The notes: generated from the sequence alone by a model not told the origin. Numbered from the stretch's first letter, positions 33,985-44,216 are shown. The stretch: DNA of 64,000 nucleotides from Kangiella sp. HZ709 (GCF_009674675.1 NZ_WKJC01000001.1:875031-939030); one strand, 5' to 3'. Made by a program: numbers and translations.

Positions 33985-34051
33985 TCCCTCGAAAGTCGGA
34001 ATCGATTCGTTAGATATCACAGTCGTTCATTGATTCCAGATTTCGCAGGGA
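33985..34051. repeat. Decayed palindromic intergenic repeat
   Basis: Imperfect inverted repeat: TCCCT, GAAA and GGAATC on the left (33985-34002) pair with GATTCC, TTTC and AGGGA on the right (34032-34051) around a 29-base loop. The arms resemble a degenerate form of the widespread proteobacterial palindrome built on TTCCCGCGAAAGCGGGAATC. It lies between the convergent genes xseA and der and may also help end transcription. No T run follows. Confidence 0.55.
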
Positions 34052-34062
34052 TGGCAAAAGTC

Positions 34063-35463
34063 TTACTTTTTACCAAATCTTTTAATAGCTCTTTTACGCT
34101 TAAGCCTTTGACGGCGAGTTATCTCGTTTTTACGACCCTTAAATGGGTTATCCCCTTCCTTCAGCTCTAAACGAATAGGTGTGCCGATTAACTTGAGTTT
34201 ATTTCTAAAGAAGTTAATCAAATAACGCTTATAACTATCACCTAGCTTAGAGCAAGCGGTTCCATGAATAACGATAATAGGCGGGTTATGGCCACCTGGA
34301 TGCGCATAGCGTAGTTTTACCCGACGGCCTTTGATTAAAGGTGGTTGATGTTTTTCGTAGGCTTCTTCTAATAAAGAAGTGAGTTGAGAAGCAGACATTT
34401 CAACTTGCGCTGATTCCCAAGCTTCGTCAACCGATTCCCACAAGTTACCCACGTTTGAGCCATGCAAAGCAGAAATAAAGTGTATCTTAGCAAAATCGAT
34501 AAAGCCCAAACGACGATCGATTTCATTTTTAACTTCATCGCGCTCTTCTTCGGTCATGCCATCCCATTTGTTAATGGCAATGACCATTGAACGACCTGCA
34601 TCCACAATATAACTAATCAAGCTCAAATCTTGATCCGTAATCGGCTCGCGAGCATCCATCACCATAATGGCAACATTAGAATCATTAATTGCTTGAAGGG
34701 TTTTTAATACTGAGAATTTTTCAACTGCTTCTTTAACTTTACCGCGACGACGAACACCTGCCGTATCAATCAAGGTATAGTTTTTGTCACGGCGTTCCAT
34801 TTCAATGTAAATGGAATCACGAGTCGTGCCAGGCATGTCATAAACCACCACTCGGTCCTCGCCTAAAAAGCGATTAACAAGCGTTGACTTACCAACGTTT
34901 GGACGGCCAACAATCGAAAGCTTAACGCCTTTAGCGGTTTCTTGTGGTTCTGCATCCGCATCCACTTCTTCAAGCTCGAGCTGCTCAAAAATATTATCGA
35001 CAACGTTATTAACGCCACGACCATGTGCCGCAGCCATCGGTAAAACATACTCATAACCAAGGCTGTAATATTCAGCCATAGCCGCTTCTTCGTGTACACC
35101 ATCAACTTTATTGACTAGCATTAATACAGGCTTATTTTTACGACGAAGATGTTCTGATACAAACTCGTCAGCACCTGTCATGCCAGTTCTTGCGTCCACT
35201 AAAAATAAAACAATATCGGCTTCTTCGATGGCCTGTAACGATTGCTCAGCCATTAAGCCATCAATGCCTTCTTCATCCCCTGCTATACCGCCGGTATCTA
35301 CCACGATAAATTTCTGGCCTTTGAGTTTTGCTTGCCCATACTGACGATCACGTGTCAGCCCTGGTAAATTTGCAACCAAAGCATCTCGAGATTTTGTTAA
35401 TCGATTAAAAAGCGTCGATTTACCAACGTTAGGACGGCCAACTAAGGCTATAACAGGTAACAT
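34063..35463 (-). CDS. der: Ribosome-associated GTPase Der (EngA)
   Basis: Essential GTPase with two tandem G domains, needed for 50S ribosome assembly. 466 residues. Domain 1 has P-loop [14 protein letters not shown] (about 8-21), DTGG and NKVD. Domain 2 repeats them: [18 protein letters not shown] and NKWD. The C-terminal KH-like domain contains [22 protein letters not shown]. The extreme C-terminus is very basic ([24 protein letters not shown]), as usual in proteobacteria. It follows bamB on the same strand by 41 bases, a conserved neighbourhood. Confidence 0.97.
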   Translation of the reverse strand: MLPVIALVGRPNVGKSTLFNRLTKSRDALVANLPGLTRDRQYGQAKLKGQKFIVVDTGGIAGDEEGIDGLMAEQSLQAIEEADIVLFLVDARTGMTGADEFVSEHLRRKNKPVLMLVNKVDGVHEEAAMAEYYSLGYEYVLPMAAAHGRGVNNVVDNIFEQLELEEVDADAEPQETAKGVKLSIVGRPNVGKSTLVNRFLGEDRVVVYDMPGTTRDSIYIEMERRDKNYTLIDTAGVRRRGKVKEAVEKFSVLKTLQAINDSNVAIMVMDAREPITDQDLSLISYIVDAGRSMVIAINKWDGMTEEERDEVKNEIDRRLGFIDFAKIHFISALHGSNVGNLWESVDEAWESAQVEMSASQLTSLLEEAYEKHQPPLIKGRRVKLRYAHPGGHNPPIIVIHGTACSKLGDSYKRYLINFFRNKLKLIGTPIRLELKEGDNPFKGRKNEITRRQRLKRKRAIKRFGKK

Positions 35464-35504
35464 ACAAGAGTACCGAAATTAAAAAATATTCTATTCTAAA
35501 AAAT

Positions 35505-36713
35505 CTATTCAGAATCCAAAACAGGTCTGGTATCTATAGATTGAAAATTAGGATTTTTAAATGCATACAAATAACCATAGCGACTAGTCGCATAGATCAT
35601 TTCAGAAGTGACGATTGGAGCCCCTGCGACACCGTAATCATCAAGGTGTATTCGAGCAACGATTTCACCCGTAGATTTATCTAACCAGTGCAAATAACCT
35701 TCGAAATCACCTACGATAATGCTATTACCATTATCAGCAGCGCCGGTTAAGTTACGATACTTCAAGCCTTCAGCTTTCCATACTAACTCACCTGAAAGTC
35801 TATCTAACGCTTCAACTTCACCATCAGTATTGACTAAGTAAACACGATTGGTATCTACTAACGGCGCGCGTAATACTGAAGTAGAATGGCGCCATAAGAA
35901 GCGACCATTTTGTAAGTCTAAGGCAATCGCATAGCCATCATAACCAGCTGCATAGAGATTCGCGCCATAAATAACTGGGTTAGCATCAACGTCTACAATA
36001 CGCGAAATATCAGAACTACCACGAGGAGTTGATAAACGCTGTTCCCACAAAAGGTCGCCATTTTGAATGTTAAAGGCCGCAATTTTACCGTTAGCAAAAC
36101 CAGAAACTGCCAAACCGCCAGTGGCGATTGGTGCTGAGGTACCACGCAAAGTTAACTTTGGTAACACACGATCGTAGAACCAATCCTGCTTACCCGTTTG
36201 CAAATCTAAACCAAAGATTTGACCATCCGCAGTTCTAACCACAAGCTTACCACCATCAATGGCTGGTGGAGCCAATACTTCACTAGTCACTTCCGAGCGC
36301 CACTGTTCGGAACCATCTTTGACATCCAACAAAATAACTTCAGCATCTTTGGTACCAAGGGCTACCACACCAGCATCAGCTGTCACACCACCAGAAAGCG
36401 CTAATTCAAGGTTCTTTTCCCAAATCACATCGCCAGTCATTTTATTAAAGGCAGTGACTAAACCAGTAGGATCAGCGGTGATAATTTTATCTTCCCAAAT
36501 CGCAGGAACTAAACTATTAAATTGTTCGTCGTCACTATTACCAATAACTTCACGCCACTCACGATCGAGTTCAAATTTTTCTTGAATGTCGGCTAACTCA
36601 GTTGGCTCATTCAATGGCGCTTCGGCACAAGCGGCTAATAAAGCAATGGAACTAATCATTGCCAACTTTGATATAGTGACTTTAGCCGTTGATAATTGAT
36701 TTTTAAGTGACAT
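35505..36713 (-). CDS. bamB: Outer membrane assembly lipoprotein BamB
   Basis: Accessory lipoprotein of the BAM complex that inserts beta-barrel proteins. 402 residues. A long basic N-region leads into ISSIALLAACAE, with the lipobox L-A-A-C giving Cys29 as the lipidated residue. The rest is an eight-bladed PQQ-like propeller with repeated units such as GDVIWEKNLELALSGGVTADAGVVALGTKDAEVILLD broken by conserved Trp/Gly (for example GSEQWRSEV, DLLWEQRL, GRFLWRHST). It lies between yfgM and der, the conserved order hisS-yfgM-bamB-der. Confidence 0.95.
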   Translation of the reverse strand: MSLKNQLSTAKVTISKLAMISSIALLAACAEAPLNEPTELADIQEKFELDREWREVIGNSDDEQFNSLVPAIWEDKIITADPTGLVTAFNKMTGDVIWEKNLELALSGGVTADAGVVALGTKDAEVILLDVKDGSEQWRSEVTSEVLAPPAIDGGKLVVRTADGQIFGLDLQTGKQDWFYDRVLPKLTLRGTSAPIATGGLAVSGFANGKIAAFNIQNGDLLWEQRLSTPRGSSDISRIVDVDANPVIYGANLYAAGYDGYAIALDLQNGRFLWRHSTSVLRAPLVDTNRVYLVNTDGEVEALDRLSGELVWKAEGLKYRNLTGAADNGNSIIVGDFEGYLHWLDKSTGEIVARIHLDDYGVAGAPIVTSEMIYATSRYGYLYAFKNPNFQSIDTRPVLDSE

Positions 36714-36745
36714 AAGTATTCCTAATAAGGGCTTAAATTGTTTAG

Positions 36746-37372
36746 TTATTTGATGCCAAATTCAGTTAAACGCATAGAAAGCAAAGGCTCTACGGCGCCA
36801 TCCGACGCTTCTTTTGCTTGCTTATACATAGCAATAGCTTCGTCTTTTTTATCTTGTCCAAGCAGCGCTTCGCCTTGCAGTAATAAACTGGTAGCTTTAT
36901 TAGCATCAAACTCTACAGCTGCAGCAACGGTTTGCGCTTCAGCATATTTTTCTTGTTGTAATAAAACTTTAGCTAAACGAACTTGTGCTAAAGATTTAAA
37001 GGTTTCATTACCTTTGTCAGCAACCCAAGCCAATTGTTCCTCAGCTTCTGCATATTTATCTTGTTCAACGTATTGTTGGGCAAGCTTTAACGCAGCCATA
37101 GTGGCATAGCTAGTATCTGGGTAAGCTTTAATTAGTTCGCTGGCTTTTGCTACAAACTCAGGATTTTCAGCCTGACCTGCAGTAATTGCCGCAATTGCTT
37201 GGTTATAACTTTCTGAAGCCATTTCAGCCTGTTCTTTTTGGACACTCTGATAATACTTCCAGCCGAACAAACCGCCAAATCCGATGATTGCACCTAAAAT
37301 AATGGCATTACCATTTTCTTTCCAAAAACTCTTTATCGCTTCCACTTGTTGTTCTTCAGTTTCATAAGCCAT
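36746..37372 (-). CDS. yfgM: YfgM-type periplasmic TPR protein
   Basis: A 208-residue inner-membrane anchored protein. The cytoplasmic start MAYETEEQQVEAIKSFWKENGNAIILGAIIGFGGLFGWKYYQ has the YfgM pattern with one transmembrane helix (about 23-42). TPR repeats in the periplasm follow (AMAALKLAQQYVEQDKYAEAEEQLAWV, LLQGEALLGQDKKDEAIAMYKQA). In E. coli YfgM works with PpiD at the Sec translocon. It lies 28 bases after hisS and 32 before bamB, so it is part of the same operon. Confidence 0.93.
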   Translation of the reverse strand: MAYETEEQQVEAIKSFWKENGNAIILGAIIGFGGLFGWKYYQSVQKEQAEMASESYNQAIAAITAGQAENPEFVAKASELIKAYPDTSYATMAALKLAQQYVEQDKYAEAEEQLAWVADKGNETFKSLAQVRLAKVLLQQEKYAEAQTVAAAVEFDANKATSLLLQGEALLGQDKKDEAIAMYKQAKEASDGAVEPLLSMRLTEFGIK

Positions 37373-37400
37373 GAATGGCCTCCTGCATCTTTCTAATATT

Positions 37401-38675
37401 CTATAAATTTAAAATTTGTTTAATGGTTTCAATCAAGTCAGACTGCGAAACCATTAATTGTTCTTTATGCTCACGCAAAAACTTTACGCCAACTTGTTTA
37501 TCTTTAACTTCTTGTTCACCAATAACCAAGGCTAGCTGAGCACCACTTTTATCGGCACGTTTAAATTGTTTTTTAAAATTACCACCGCCAAAATTATTTC
37601 TCACTCTTAATTGCGGCAACTCAGTTCTTAACTGCTCAGCAACTTGAATCGCGCTAATTTCAGCGTCTTCACCAATCGCAACCAAATACAAGTCTGCATC
37701 GCTAATTTCAATTGGCGCTATTTCTTCCATTAAAGCTACAATTCGCTCAATACCCATAGCAAAGCCGCTGGCACAAGTTGCATGACCACCAAGTTGCTCG
37801 GTCAATCCATCGTAACGGCCGCCGGCACAAATAGTACCTTGCGCGCCTAGTTTATCGGTCACCCACTCAAACACGGTTCGATTGTAATAATCCAAACCAC
37901 GGACCAACTTTTGATTCACTTTATAAACTATGCCATTAGCATCCAAAATCTGGCGCAAACGAGCAAAATGCTCAACCGATTCAGTATCCAAATAATCTGC
38001 TAACTTTGGCGCATCAGCGACTAACTGTTGAACTTCTGGATTTTTGGAATCCAAAATTCGCAATGGATTCGTTTGCAAACGCTTCTGACTATCTTCATCC
38101 AATTGTTCTTTGAGTGGAGATAAAAACTCCACTAGGGCATCGCGGTAGTTTGCACGCGCTTCATTCGAACCTAACGAGTTCAACTCCAGCACCACCGAAT
38201 CGTCGATTCCTAAAGCTTTCCATAATCGCGCGGTCAGCAATATTAATTCTGCATCTACATCTGGGGTAGCAATACCAAAAGTTTCTACCCCTAACTGGTG
38301 AAACTGGCGATAACGACCTTTTTGCGGGCGCTCGTGGCGAAACATAGGTCCCATATACCAAAGACGTTGTTCTTGGTTGTATAACAGTCCATGCTCAATA
38401 CCAGCACGTACACAAGAAGCCGTTCCTTCTGGACGCAGACTTAAGCTGTCACCATTACGGTCGTCAAAAGTATACATTTCCTTTTCAACGATATCGGTGA
38501 CTTCACCAACTGCACGCTTAAACAACTGAGTCTTTTCAACGATTGGCATGCGAATTTCGTTATAGCCATAGGCCGCCATTAGCTGACGCAAAATAGCTTC
38601 CAACTTATGCCAATAAGGAGTTTGCTGCGGCAAAATATCGTTCATGCCGCGAATTGCTTGAATTTTCTGACCCAA
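37401..38675 (-). CDS. hisS: Histidyl-tRNA synthetase
   Basis: Class II synthetase for tRNA-His. 424 residues, the family length. The start is TTG at 38675 ([16 protein letters not shown]), which aligns with the usual N-terminus of the family; the first ATG would lose ten conserved residues. Motif 2 is in the region [23 protein letters not shown], the His-specific loops are [15 protein letters not shown] and [10 protein letters not shown], and motif 3 is [11 protein letters not shown]-terminal anticodon-binding domain follows. A TATAAT lies about 45 bases upstream. Confidence 0.97.
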   Translation of the reverse strand: MGQKIQAIRGMNDILPQQTPYWHKLEAILRQLMAAYGYNEIRMPIVEKTQLFKRAVGEVTDIVEKEMYTFDDRNGDSLSLRPEGTASCVRAGIEHGLLYNQEQRLWYMGPMFRHERPQKGRYRQFHQLGVETFGIATPDVDAELILLTARLWKALGIDDSVVLELNSLGSNEARANYRDALVEFLSPLKEQLDEDSQKRLQTNPLRILDSKNPEVQQLVADAPKLADYLDTESVEHFARLRQILDANGIVYKVNQKLVRGLDYYNRTVFEWVTDKLGAQGTICAGGRYDGLTEQLGGHATCASGFAMGIERIVALMEEIAPIEISDADLYLVAIGEDAEISAIQVAEQLRTELPQLRVRNNFGGGNFKKQFKRADKSGAQLALVIGEQEVKDKQVGVKFLREHKEQLMVSQSDLIETIKQILNL

Positions 38676-38719
38676 AGCCTGTGTTCGCTCGAATATTCTA
38701 TTTTTTAGATAAGAGCGAG

Positions 38720-38725
38720 ATTATA
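38720..38725 (-). promoter_or_regulatory. Possible -10 element for hisS
   Basis: A perfect TATAAT on the minus strand, 45 bases before the TTG start of hisS and after the end of the DUF3224-type gene. Sequence at the -35 position is a weak match. If real, hisS-yfgM-bamB-der would have its own promoter and not depend on the ispG transcript. Confidence 0.4.
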
Positions 38726-38795
38726 GCGGATTTCTAGGAAAACAGTAGGTTTTTAAAGCGATAAAAGGATAATTTTAACTCGAGACTAATACAAA

Positions 38796-39272
38796 TTAAT
38801 CGAATTGATAATTTAAAACATAAAAGTGCTTACCATCTTCAATTTTAATCTCCATATTGCCGGAAATACCTAGAAGCTCTTTAGTGCCAGAATCAGCAAC
38901 GATATTCACTTGGAGTGAGCTTACGCCTTTATCCATTAAACCTTTATGCACCAAGGAAAAGCTTCCTTTTTTACCCTTTAATTCACCCTCAAAGTGCTCT
39001 AAGGCCACGTAAGCTGCTGAACCTTGAACTTCGGTTCGATGGCTGAGCATTTGCCCTTTAGCCTTTCCTGATAAAGCGCCAGAATAACTTTTGTCTAAAA
39101 TCATTCTGCCAACACTAGTTTCATCTTCGGCTGGGCTAATCTTAACGTCAAAACTTCCAGTGACACTGTGCATAATATTTCCTGACTCTTTAGCGAATGC
39201 TTGTGGAAGCAGTAGTTGTAAGCACATCAACGCCAAACCTATTGAGAATAAACTAAATCTGCTTAATCGCAA
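38796..39272 (-). CDS. Exported DUF3224-like protein
   Basis: A secreted protein of about 158 residues that resembles the DUF3224 family (small beta-barrel-like; no function known): [38 protein letters not shown], then [28 protein letters not shown] and a final [27 protein letters not shown] signal peptide ends at LPQAFA. I prefer the TTG at 39272, which gives a normal signal peptide starting RLSRFSLFS and overlaps ispG by 20 bases. An upstream TTG at 39323 would add a very basic 17-residue extension and overlap ispG by 71. It sits between ispG and hisS, which are usually adjacent, so it appears to be inserted. Confidence 0.75.
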   Translation of the reverse strand: MRLSRFSLFSIGLALMCLQLLLPQAFAKESGNIMHSVTGSFDVKISPAEDETSVGRMILDKSYSGALSGKAKGQMLSHRTEVQGSAAYVALEHFEGELKGKKGSFSLVHKGLMDKGVSSLQVNIVADSGTKELLGISGNMEIKIEDGKHFYVLNYQFD

Positions 39273-40389
39273 CTTCTGCTTCGCCCTTGGTTTTAGTTTC
39301 TTTTTGCGCCTGTTTGACCGCAATCTTATCGCGAATTTGTTTTTCTAACTCGTCCACTAGATCTTCGTTTGCCACCTTATGACTCTTCTCGCCATTGGTA
39401 TAAAGCATCGATTTCTTATGGCCACCAGTTAAACCCACTTCAACTTCTTTCGCTTCACCAGGACCGTTCACTACACAACCAATCACTGCAACATCCACGT
39501 GCTCATTCACATCTTCCAAGCGCTCTTCAAGAGCATTCACGGTTTTGATCACATCAAACTGTTGACGCGAACAAGATGGACAAGCGATTAAGTTTATTCC
39601 ACGCTGACGTAAACCAAGGCTTTTTAATATATCAAAGCCCACTTTTACTTCTTGTACCGGATCTGCTGCCAGCGAAATACGAATGGTATCACCAATCCCT
39701 TCAGCCAATAACATACCTAAGCCTACTGAAGATTTAACGGTTCCTGAACGGAAAGAGCCAGCTTCGGTAATGCCCAAATGTAAGGGGTTATCTATCTCTT
39801 TGGCCAAGATTCGATAGGCAGAAACGGTCATAAATACATCGGAAGCTTTCAGACTAATTTTATAATCTTTAAAATTATGTTTCTCTAAGTATTCAATATG
39901 ACGATAAGCAGACTCTACTAGTGCTTCTGGTGTTGGCTCACCATATTTCTCTTGCAAATCTTTTTCTAAAGAACCGGCATTTACGCCAATTCTGATAGGT
40001 ATATTACGCGCTTTAGCAGCATCGACCACTGCTTTAACGCGAGCTTCTGAACCAATATTTCCTGGGTTAATCCGTAAGCAATCCACACCGTATTCAGCAA
40101 CTTGCAATGCAATCCGGTAATCAAAGTGAATATCGGCAACCAAAGGAACTGGCGATTGCGCTTTAATTAACTTAAAAGCCTCAGCAGCCTTCATCGTTGG
40201 TACCGAAACTCGTACAATATCTGCACCGGTATCTGCCAAGGCATTGATTTGAGCTAAGGTAGCGTCAACATCGCACGTTTCAGTGTTAGTCATGCTTTGC
40301 ACTGCAATTGGTGCATCCCCACCAACTGGTACATTGCCGACCATAATCTGACGAGATTGCCGCCTTTTAATCCAAGAATTGTTGTTCAT
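39253..40389 (-). CDS. ispG: HMBPP synthase IspG (flavodoxin/ferredoxin-dependent)
   Basis: Penultimate step of the MEP isoprenoid pathway: converts MEcPP to HMBPP using a [4Fe-4S] cluster. 378 residues. The TIM-barrel half starts [28 protein letters not shown]. Cluster cysteines are in [13 protein letters not shown] and in [14 protein letters not shown], followed by the conserved late Glu. The C-terminal tail is basic and slightly longer than usual, and overlaps the next gene. It lies downstream of rodZ in the conserved rlmN-pilW-rodZ-ispG-hisS order. Confidence 0.97.
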   Translation of the reverse strand: MNNNSWIKRRQSRQIMVGNVPVGGDAPIAVQSMTNTETCDVDATLAQINALADTGADIVRVSVPTMKAAEAFKLIKAQSPVPLVADIHFDYRIALQVAEYGVDCLRINPGNIGSEARVKAVVDAAKARNIPIRIGVNAGSLEKDLQEKYGEPTPEALVESAYRHIEYLEKHNFKDYKISLKASDVFMTVSAYRILAKEIDNPLHLGITEAGSFRSGTVKSSVGLGMLLAEGIGDTIRISLAADPVQEVKVGFDILKSLGLRQRGINLIACPSCSRQQFDVIKTVNALEERLEDVNEHVDVAVIGCVVNGPGEAKEVEVGLTGGHKKSMLYTNGEKSHKVANEDLVDELEKQIRDKIAVKQAQKETKTKGEAEVAIKQI

Positions 40390-40444
40390 AAAAAACTATT
40401 AATTAAGTACTAATGGTAAAATTGCGAAGCTATTCTAATCGATT

Positions 40445-41383
40445 TTAGTCGCCAATGGTGAATTTTGCTACCTTAGCAGCTGAATAAGACGAAAGATCAT
40501 ATGGTTGACCATCTAAATTCATGGAAACTACGGAAGGATCACCTAAGGTTATTTGATAAGGCAGTTGGCCGGCCACATTAGAAATATGGCCTGAAGATTT
40601 AACGCCAGAAACTAGAATACGGCCAGTCCCATCTGAAATCTCAACCCAACAATCACCACTAAAAAACAAACTTAAACCGGATAAGCTATCTGAACTAACG
40701 ACTGAACTATTTATATTATTAGCGTCACTAGTTACTGAGGTTTGTGAAGCTTCATTCTCCAATGGTAATTCATTAGTAATACTTAGTTCATTAGCTTGAT
40801 TATTCGTTGATATGGCTGATTGTTCCAATAATGGAAGTGAGCCAGACATTGAAGCTTCAGGAATTAACTCACCTTTATTTGATCCTTCAGTATCATTTGA
40901 ATCAATAGGTAATTCCTGCTGAGCTTCTGGTTTGTCAAAACTATTAATAAATTTATTCCAGTAGCCTTTTTCAACCAGTAAGTAATAAATCGAATACACA
41001 AATGCCAAAACTAACAAGAAAGAAATTAGCTTCATAAAAATACGAACGGCTTGCATATTTCTTTTTCGTTTGGCAGATTCGTCACGATAAGTTGGAGTTA
41101 TTAGAGTTTTAGACGCTAAACCATGTTTTTTTGCATACTCATCGAAGCTTTGGCAGGCTTTTTCTGGATCAAGAGACAGTAACTGGGCGTAATTTTTAAT
41201 GTAGCCTTTATAGAAGGTGAGAGGTATATCTTTGTAATCATCAGCTTCTATATTACGAACCGATTGCTCCATCAGTTTAAGCCGATCGGCAACCTCTGTA
41301 ACACTCAATCCTTGTTGTTCACGTACTTCCTGTAATAAAGAGCCTGGACCTTGTTCTACTGGTTTAGATTCTTCGTCACTCAT
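40445..41383 (-). CDS. rodZ: Cytoskeletal/morphogenesis protein RodZ
   Basis: Bitopic membrane protein that links MreB filaments to the cell-wall elongation machinery. 312 residues. The cytoplasmic N-terminus is an HTH_25 domain (LLQEVREQQGLSVTEVADRLKLMEQSVRNIE, then FYKGYIKNYAQLL). A basic stretch precedes one membrane helix (about 114-133, FMKLISFLLVLAFVYSIYYLL). A Ser/Asn-rich, low-complexity periplasmic linker (about 155-225) leads to the C-terminal DUF4115 beta domain (LFFSGDCWVEISDGTGRILVSGV). It starts 10 bases after pilW. Confidence 0.94.
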   Translation of the reverse strand: MSDEESKPVEQGPGSLLQEVREQQGLSVTEVADRLKLMEQSVRNIEADDYKDIPLTFYKGYIKNYAQLLSLDPEKACQSFDEYAKKHGLASKTLITPTYRDESAKRKRNMQAVRIFMKLISFLLVLAFVYSIYYLLVEKGYWNKFINSFDKPEAQQELPIDSNDTEGSNKGELIPEASMSGSLPLLEQSAISTNNQANELSITNELPLENEASQTSVTSDANNINSSVVSSDSLSGLSLFFSGDCWVEISDGTGRILVSGVKSSGHISNVAGQLPYQITLGDPSVVSMNLDGQPYDLSSYSAAKVAKFTIGD

Positions 41384-41393
41384 AAGAATACCG

Positions 41394-42188
41394 TTAACCG
41401 TTCATCCTGCGATAAATCAAAGCTTGTTCAGAATTTGGGAAAAGCTGAGTTAATTTTTCGCCATAAGATTCCATAGAAAAGCGATCATTTAAGCGTCGAC
41501 CAATTTTATAACCCAACAATAAGCTGTCAGCATTGGGTTTAGATTTTGCTTCAAATTTTAATAAATAATTTTCAGCTTTATTGTATTGGGTTTGTTCAAA
41601 TGACATTAACGCTAAACCATATAATGGACGCGTCAAACGAGGATTAAAGGTCATGGCTTTTTGGAAATAAATAGCTGCCATATCAAAATCTCCAGCTTCC
41701 AAAGTACAAAAGCCTGCGTTTTCATAGCTTTCACCCACTGAAGTGTATTCAGGCTTATCAACCGCTTTTAGGAAATAGGTTACCGCTTTTTCGTACTCTT
41801 TTTTTGAAGTACATAAAAAAGCGCCATAAGCATTGAGGTAATCTGGGTTTTTGGGATCAAGTCTTATCACTTTTTTGTAATAAGACTCTGCTTTTTCAAC
41901 TTCTAATACACGTTGATAGTAATAAGCCAAACCGAATTGAACATCCGCAGAGTCTGGCGCATACTCTTCTGCTTTGAGTAGATTTTTTTTGGCTCTTTCA
42001 AATAAACCACGGTTGATATAGCCTAAACCTAAAGCAAGTCTTTTCTCTGCCGCAGCATCAAGATCTTGAGTTCTACCACTCGTCTGAATTTGATCATTGG
42101 TGGCATTTTGAGTAGTAGTCTTTTGCGTGGTCTCACAACCCATTAAAAGTGTTATAGCTAATAATGATGGCACTAGGACTAACTTCAT
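41394..42188 (-). CDS. pilW: Type IV pilus biogenesis lipoprotein PilW/PilF
   Basis: Pilotin-like TPR lipoprotein that helps the PilQ secretin reach and assemble in the outer membrane. 264 residues. The lipobox is in ITLLMGCETTQ with Cys18 lipidated. About six TPR units follow (ALGLGYINRGLFERAKKNLLKAEEYAPDSADVQFGLAYYYQ, then the PKNPDYLNAYGAFLC unit typical of PilF/PilW). It lies between rlmN and rodZ, the conserved position. No other pilus genes are in the window. Confidence 0.93.
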   Translation of the reverse strand: MKLVLVPSLLAITLLMGCETTQKTTTQNATNDQIQTSGRTQDLDAAAEKRLALGLGYINRGLFERAKKNLLKAEEYAPDSADVQFGLAYYYQRVLEVEKAESYYKKVIRLDPKNPDYLNAYGAFLCTSKKEYEKAVTYFLKAVDKPEYTSVGESYENAGFCTLEAGDFDMAAIYFQKAMTFNPRLTRPLYGLALMSFEQTQYNKAENYLLKFEAKSKPNADSLLLGYKIGRRLNDRFSMESYGEKLTQLFPNSEQALIYRRMNG

Positions 42189-42205
42189 TTATGGACTTCC
42201 TTTAA

Positions 42206-43372
42206 TTAATTGCTGAGCTCCACCGGAATTTGTTTTTTGTACTTTTTATTTGAAACAGTTTCCGCAGAGCTACTCTGTTCTCTTCTTGTTTGACGCTTAG
42301 TTTTGTCATTAATTTTGCCCGCTAACTGACCACAGGCAGCATCGATGTCATCACCACGCGTTCTTCTAGTAACAACAACATACCCTTTCTTGATTAAAAA
42401 ATCACTAAAAGAATCAATGCTTTGTCGAGTCGATGTCGCATAATCCGATTGCGGGAAAGGGTTGAACGGAATAAGGTTTATTTTACAAGGTGTATTTTTC
42501 AATAATGTTGCAAGTTCTTTAGCATGTTGTAACGAATCATTGACCCCTTTTAACATCACATACTCAATAGTAACTTTACGCGCAGCATTCGAGTTATCTA
42601 AATAATGATGAATGGCCGGCATGAGCTCTGCAATCGGATATTTTTTATTAATAGGCACTAAGATATCTCGAAGCGCATCGTTCGGCGCGTGCAAAGAAAT
42701 GGCTAGAGCTACGTCAATATCATCAATTAAACGCTTAAGCTGTGGCACCATTCCTGAAGTACTTAAAGTCACACGACGCTTGGATAAGCCGTAAGCATTA
42801 TCATCCATCATCAATTCCATTGAATTAACCACTGGCTGATAATTTGCCAATGGTTCGCCCATGCCCATCATCACAACATTAGTCACTGCCCGATTATCAG
42901 ACTTGTGCAAACCATTTAAATGACGGGCAGCTAGCCAAACTTGGCCAATGATTTCTGCGGTTGATAAATTTCGATTAAAACCTTGATAGCCAGTCGAGCA
43001 GAATGTGCACTCAAGGGCGCAGCCAACTTGCGAAGAAACACACAAGGTCCCACGATGACGCTCAGGAATAAATACGGTTTCAATGGCTTGACCGCCTGGG
43101 ATATGCAAAGCCCATTTAATAGTGCCGTCTGCTGACTCTTGCACGCTGACGATTTCTGGACCTTTGATTTCAGCAACTTCTTTTAGCTTAGCGCGACAAG
43201 CTTTACTGATGTTAGTCATCTCGTCGAAATCTTCAACACCGAACTGATGGATCCATTTCAAAACCTGAGTGGCACGAAATGGTTTTTCACCAAGTTCACT
43301 AAAGAACTCGACCATTCCATCGCGTGTCAGGTTGAGTAGGTTTACTTTTTCTTTAACCTCTGGAGTACTCAT
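42206..43372 (-). CDS. rlmN: Dual-specificity RNA methyltransferase RlmN
   Basis: Radical SAM enzyme that methylates C2 of A2503 in 23S rRNA and A37 in some tRNAs. 388 residues. The radical SAM cysteines are in [20 protein letters not shown], with the SAM-binding [13 protein letters not shown] after it. The catalytic accessory Cys lies in the late [12 protein letters not shown] segment, where an N-terminal partner Cys is also expected. The final 25 residues are a basic, Ser/Gln-rich tail longer than in E. coli. First gene of the rlmN-pilW-rodZ-ispG run. Confidence 0.96.
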   Translation of the reverse strand: MSTPEVKEKVNLLNLTRDGMVEFFSELGEKPFRATQVLKWIHQFGVEDFDEMTNISKACRAKLKEVAEIKGPEIVSVQESADGTIKWALHIPGGQAIETVFIPERHRGTLCVSSQVGCALECTFCSTGYQGFNRNLSTAEIIGQVWLAARHLNGLHKSDNRAVTNVVMMGMGEPLANYQPVVNSMELMMDDNAYGLSKRRVTLSTSGMVPQLKRLIDDIDVALAISLHAPNDALRDILVPINKKYPIAELMPAIHHYLDNSNAARKVTIEYVMLKGVNDSLQHAKELATLLKNTPCKINLIPFNPFPQSDYATSTRQSIDSFSDFLIKKGYVVVTRRTRGDDIDAACGQLAGKINDKTKRQTRREQSSSAETVSNKKYKKQIPVELSN

Positions 43373-43475
43373 TATTGATACCTTTTTGCGATAATTTCTT
43401 CTTGGGACCTAAAACTTTTCTACAGTTTAGCTCGCCAATTCCGTTACCTATAAATAATTGTATGTATTTTACACT

Positions 43476-43506
43476 AAAAAAGGCTTTCCATCGAAATGAA
43501 AAGCCT
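43476..43506 (-). terminator. Intrinsic terminator downstream of ndk
   Basis: On the minus strand AGGCTTTTCAT, loop TTCG, ATGGAAAGCCT, then TTTTT. The stem has 11 pairs with one G-T wobble and a run of six T. It lies about 140 bases after the ndk stop and 104 before rlmN, so ndk is transcribed separately from the rlmN run. Confidence 0.85.
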
Positions 43507-43546
43507 CTTTCACATTAAATCTTTTAAGAATTAGATGATTTGCTTT

Positions 43547-43627
43547 AGTTCGCGGCAAAGCCTTTTGTGAGACTTGGAGTTAAGTGCTCGTTAATGAAAC
43601 TCGAACAAAAGGCTTTAACAAAGAAAT
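43547..43627. repeat. Structured dispersed repeat, copy B (after ndk)
   Basis: An 81-base element beginning AGTTCGCGGCAAAG and ending CTTTAACAAAGAAAT. The outer stem is AAAGCCTTTTGT (43557-43568) paired perfectly with ACAAAAGGCTTT (43605-43616). Shared with copy A are the ends, TGAGACT after the left arm and TCGA before the right arm. The middle of the stem differs between copies yet is fully complementary in each. The ndk stop lies 18 bases away. Confidence 0.65.
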
Positions 43628-43645
43628 AAAGTAAAGCAGCAATTC

Positions 43646-44077
43646 TTAACGAGTTCTTGGGCAAATTTCATCCGCACTAAAGAAATAGCTAATTTCGCGC
43701 TCAGCAGACTCAGGGCTATCAGAACCGTGAGCGGCATTCTCATCTACTGATACCGCGTAATCTGCACGGATAGTACCACGTAAAGCTTCTGCCGGGTTAG
43801 TAGCCCCCATGATTTCACGGTTAGCTTTGATAGCATTTTCGCCTTCTAAAACTTGAACCATAACTGGGCCAGAAGTCATGAAGTCAACTAAAGCGCCAAA
43901 GAAAGGGCGTTCAGCGTGCTCTGCGTAAAAGCCTTCAGCTTTTTCACGAGATAAGTGCATCATTTTAGATGCAACAATGCGTAAACCAGCGCGTTCGAAA
44001 CGGCTGTAGATTTCGCCAATTACGTTTTTCGCAACTGCATCAGGTTTTACGATAGAAAAAGTACGTTCGATAGCCAT
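43646..44077 (-). CDS. ndk: Nucleoside diphosphate kinase
   Basis: Transfers the terminal phosphate between nucleoside triphosphates and diphosphates through a phospho-histidine. 143 residues with the chosen ATG at 44077 ([18 protein letters not shown]); GGAG lies six bases upstream, and an upstream in-frame ATG at 44098 would add seven non-conserved residues. The catalytic His is in [20 protein letters not shown]. Length and start match proteobacterial Ndk. It has its own promoter and terminator. Confidence 0.97.
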   Translation of the reverse strand: MAIERTFSIVKPDAVAKNVIGEIYSRFERAGLRIVASKMMHLSREKAEGFYAEHAERPFFGALVDFMTSGPVMVQVLEGENAIKANREIMGATNPAEALRGTIRADYAVSVDENAAHGSDSPESAEREISYFFSADEICPRTR

Positions 44078-44163
44078 TTCGGACTCCGTTAAATTCATTA
44101 AAAATCAATAGGTTAAAATAAAAGCTCATAGGTTAACGCTAGCTAACCTTGAAATTGCGCGGT

Positions 44164-44192
44164 ATTATACGAAAAGGATATAAATTGAGCAA
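44164..44192 (-). promoter_or_regulatory. Probable ndk promoter
   Basis: On the minus strand TTGCTC (44187-44192) and a perfect TATAAT (44164-44169) with a 17-base spacer, about 87 bases before the ndk start at 44077. This is one of the best sigma-70-type matches in the window. Confidence 0.6.
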
Positions 44193-44216
44193 TGAAATAA
44201 ACACAGATAATAAATC

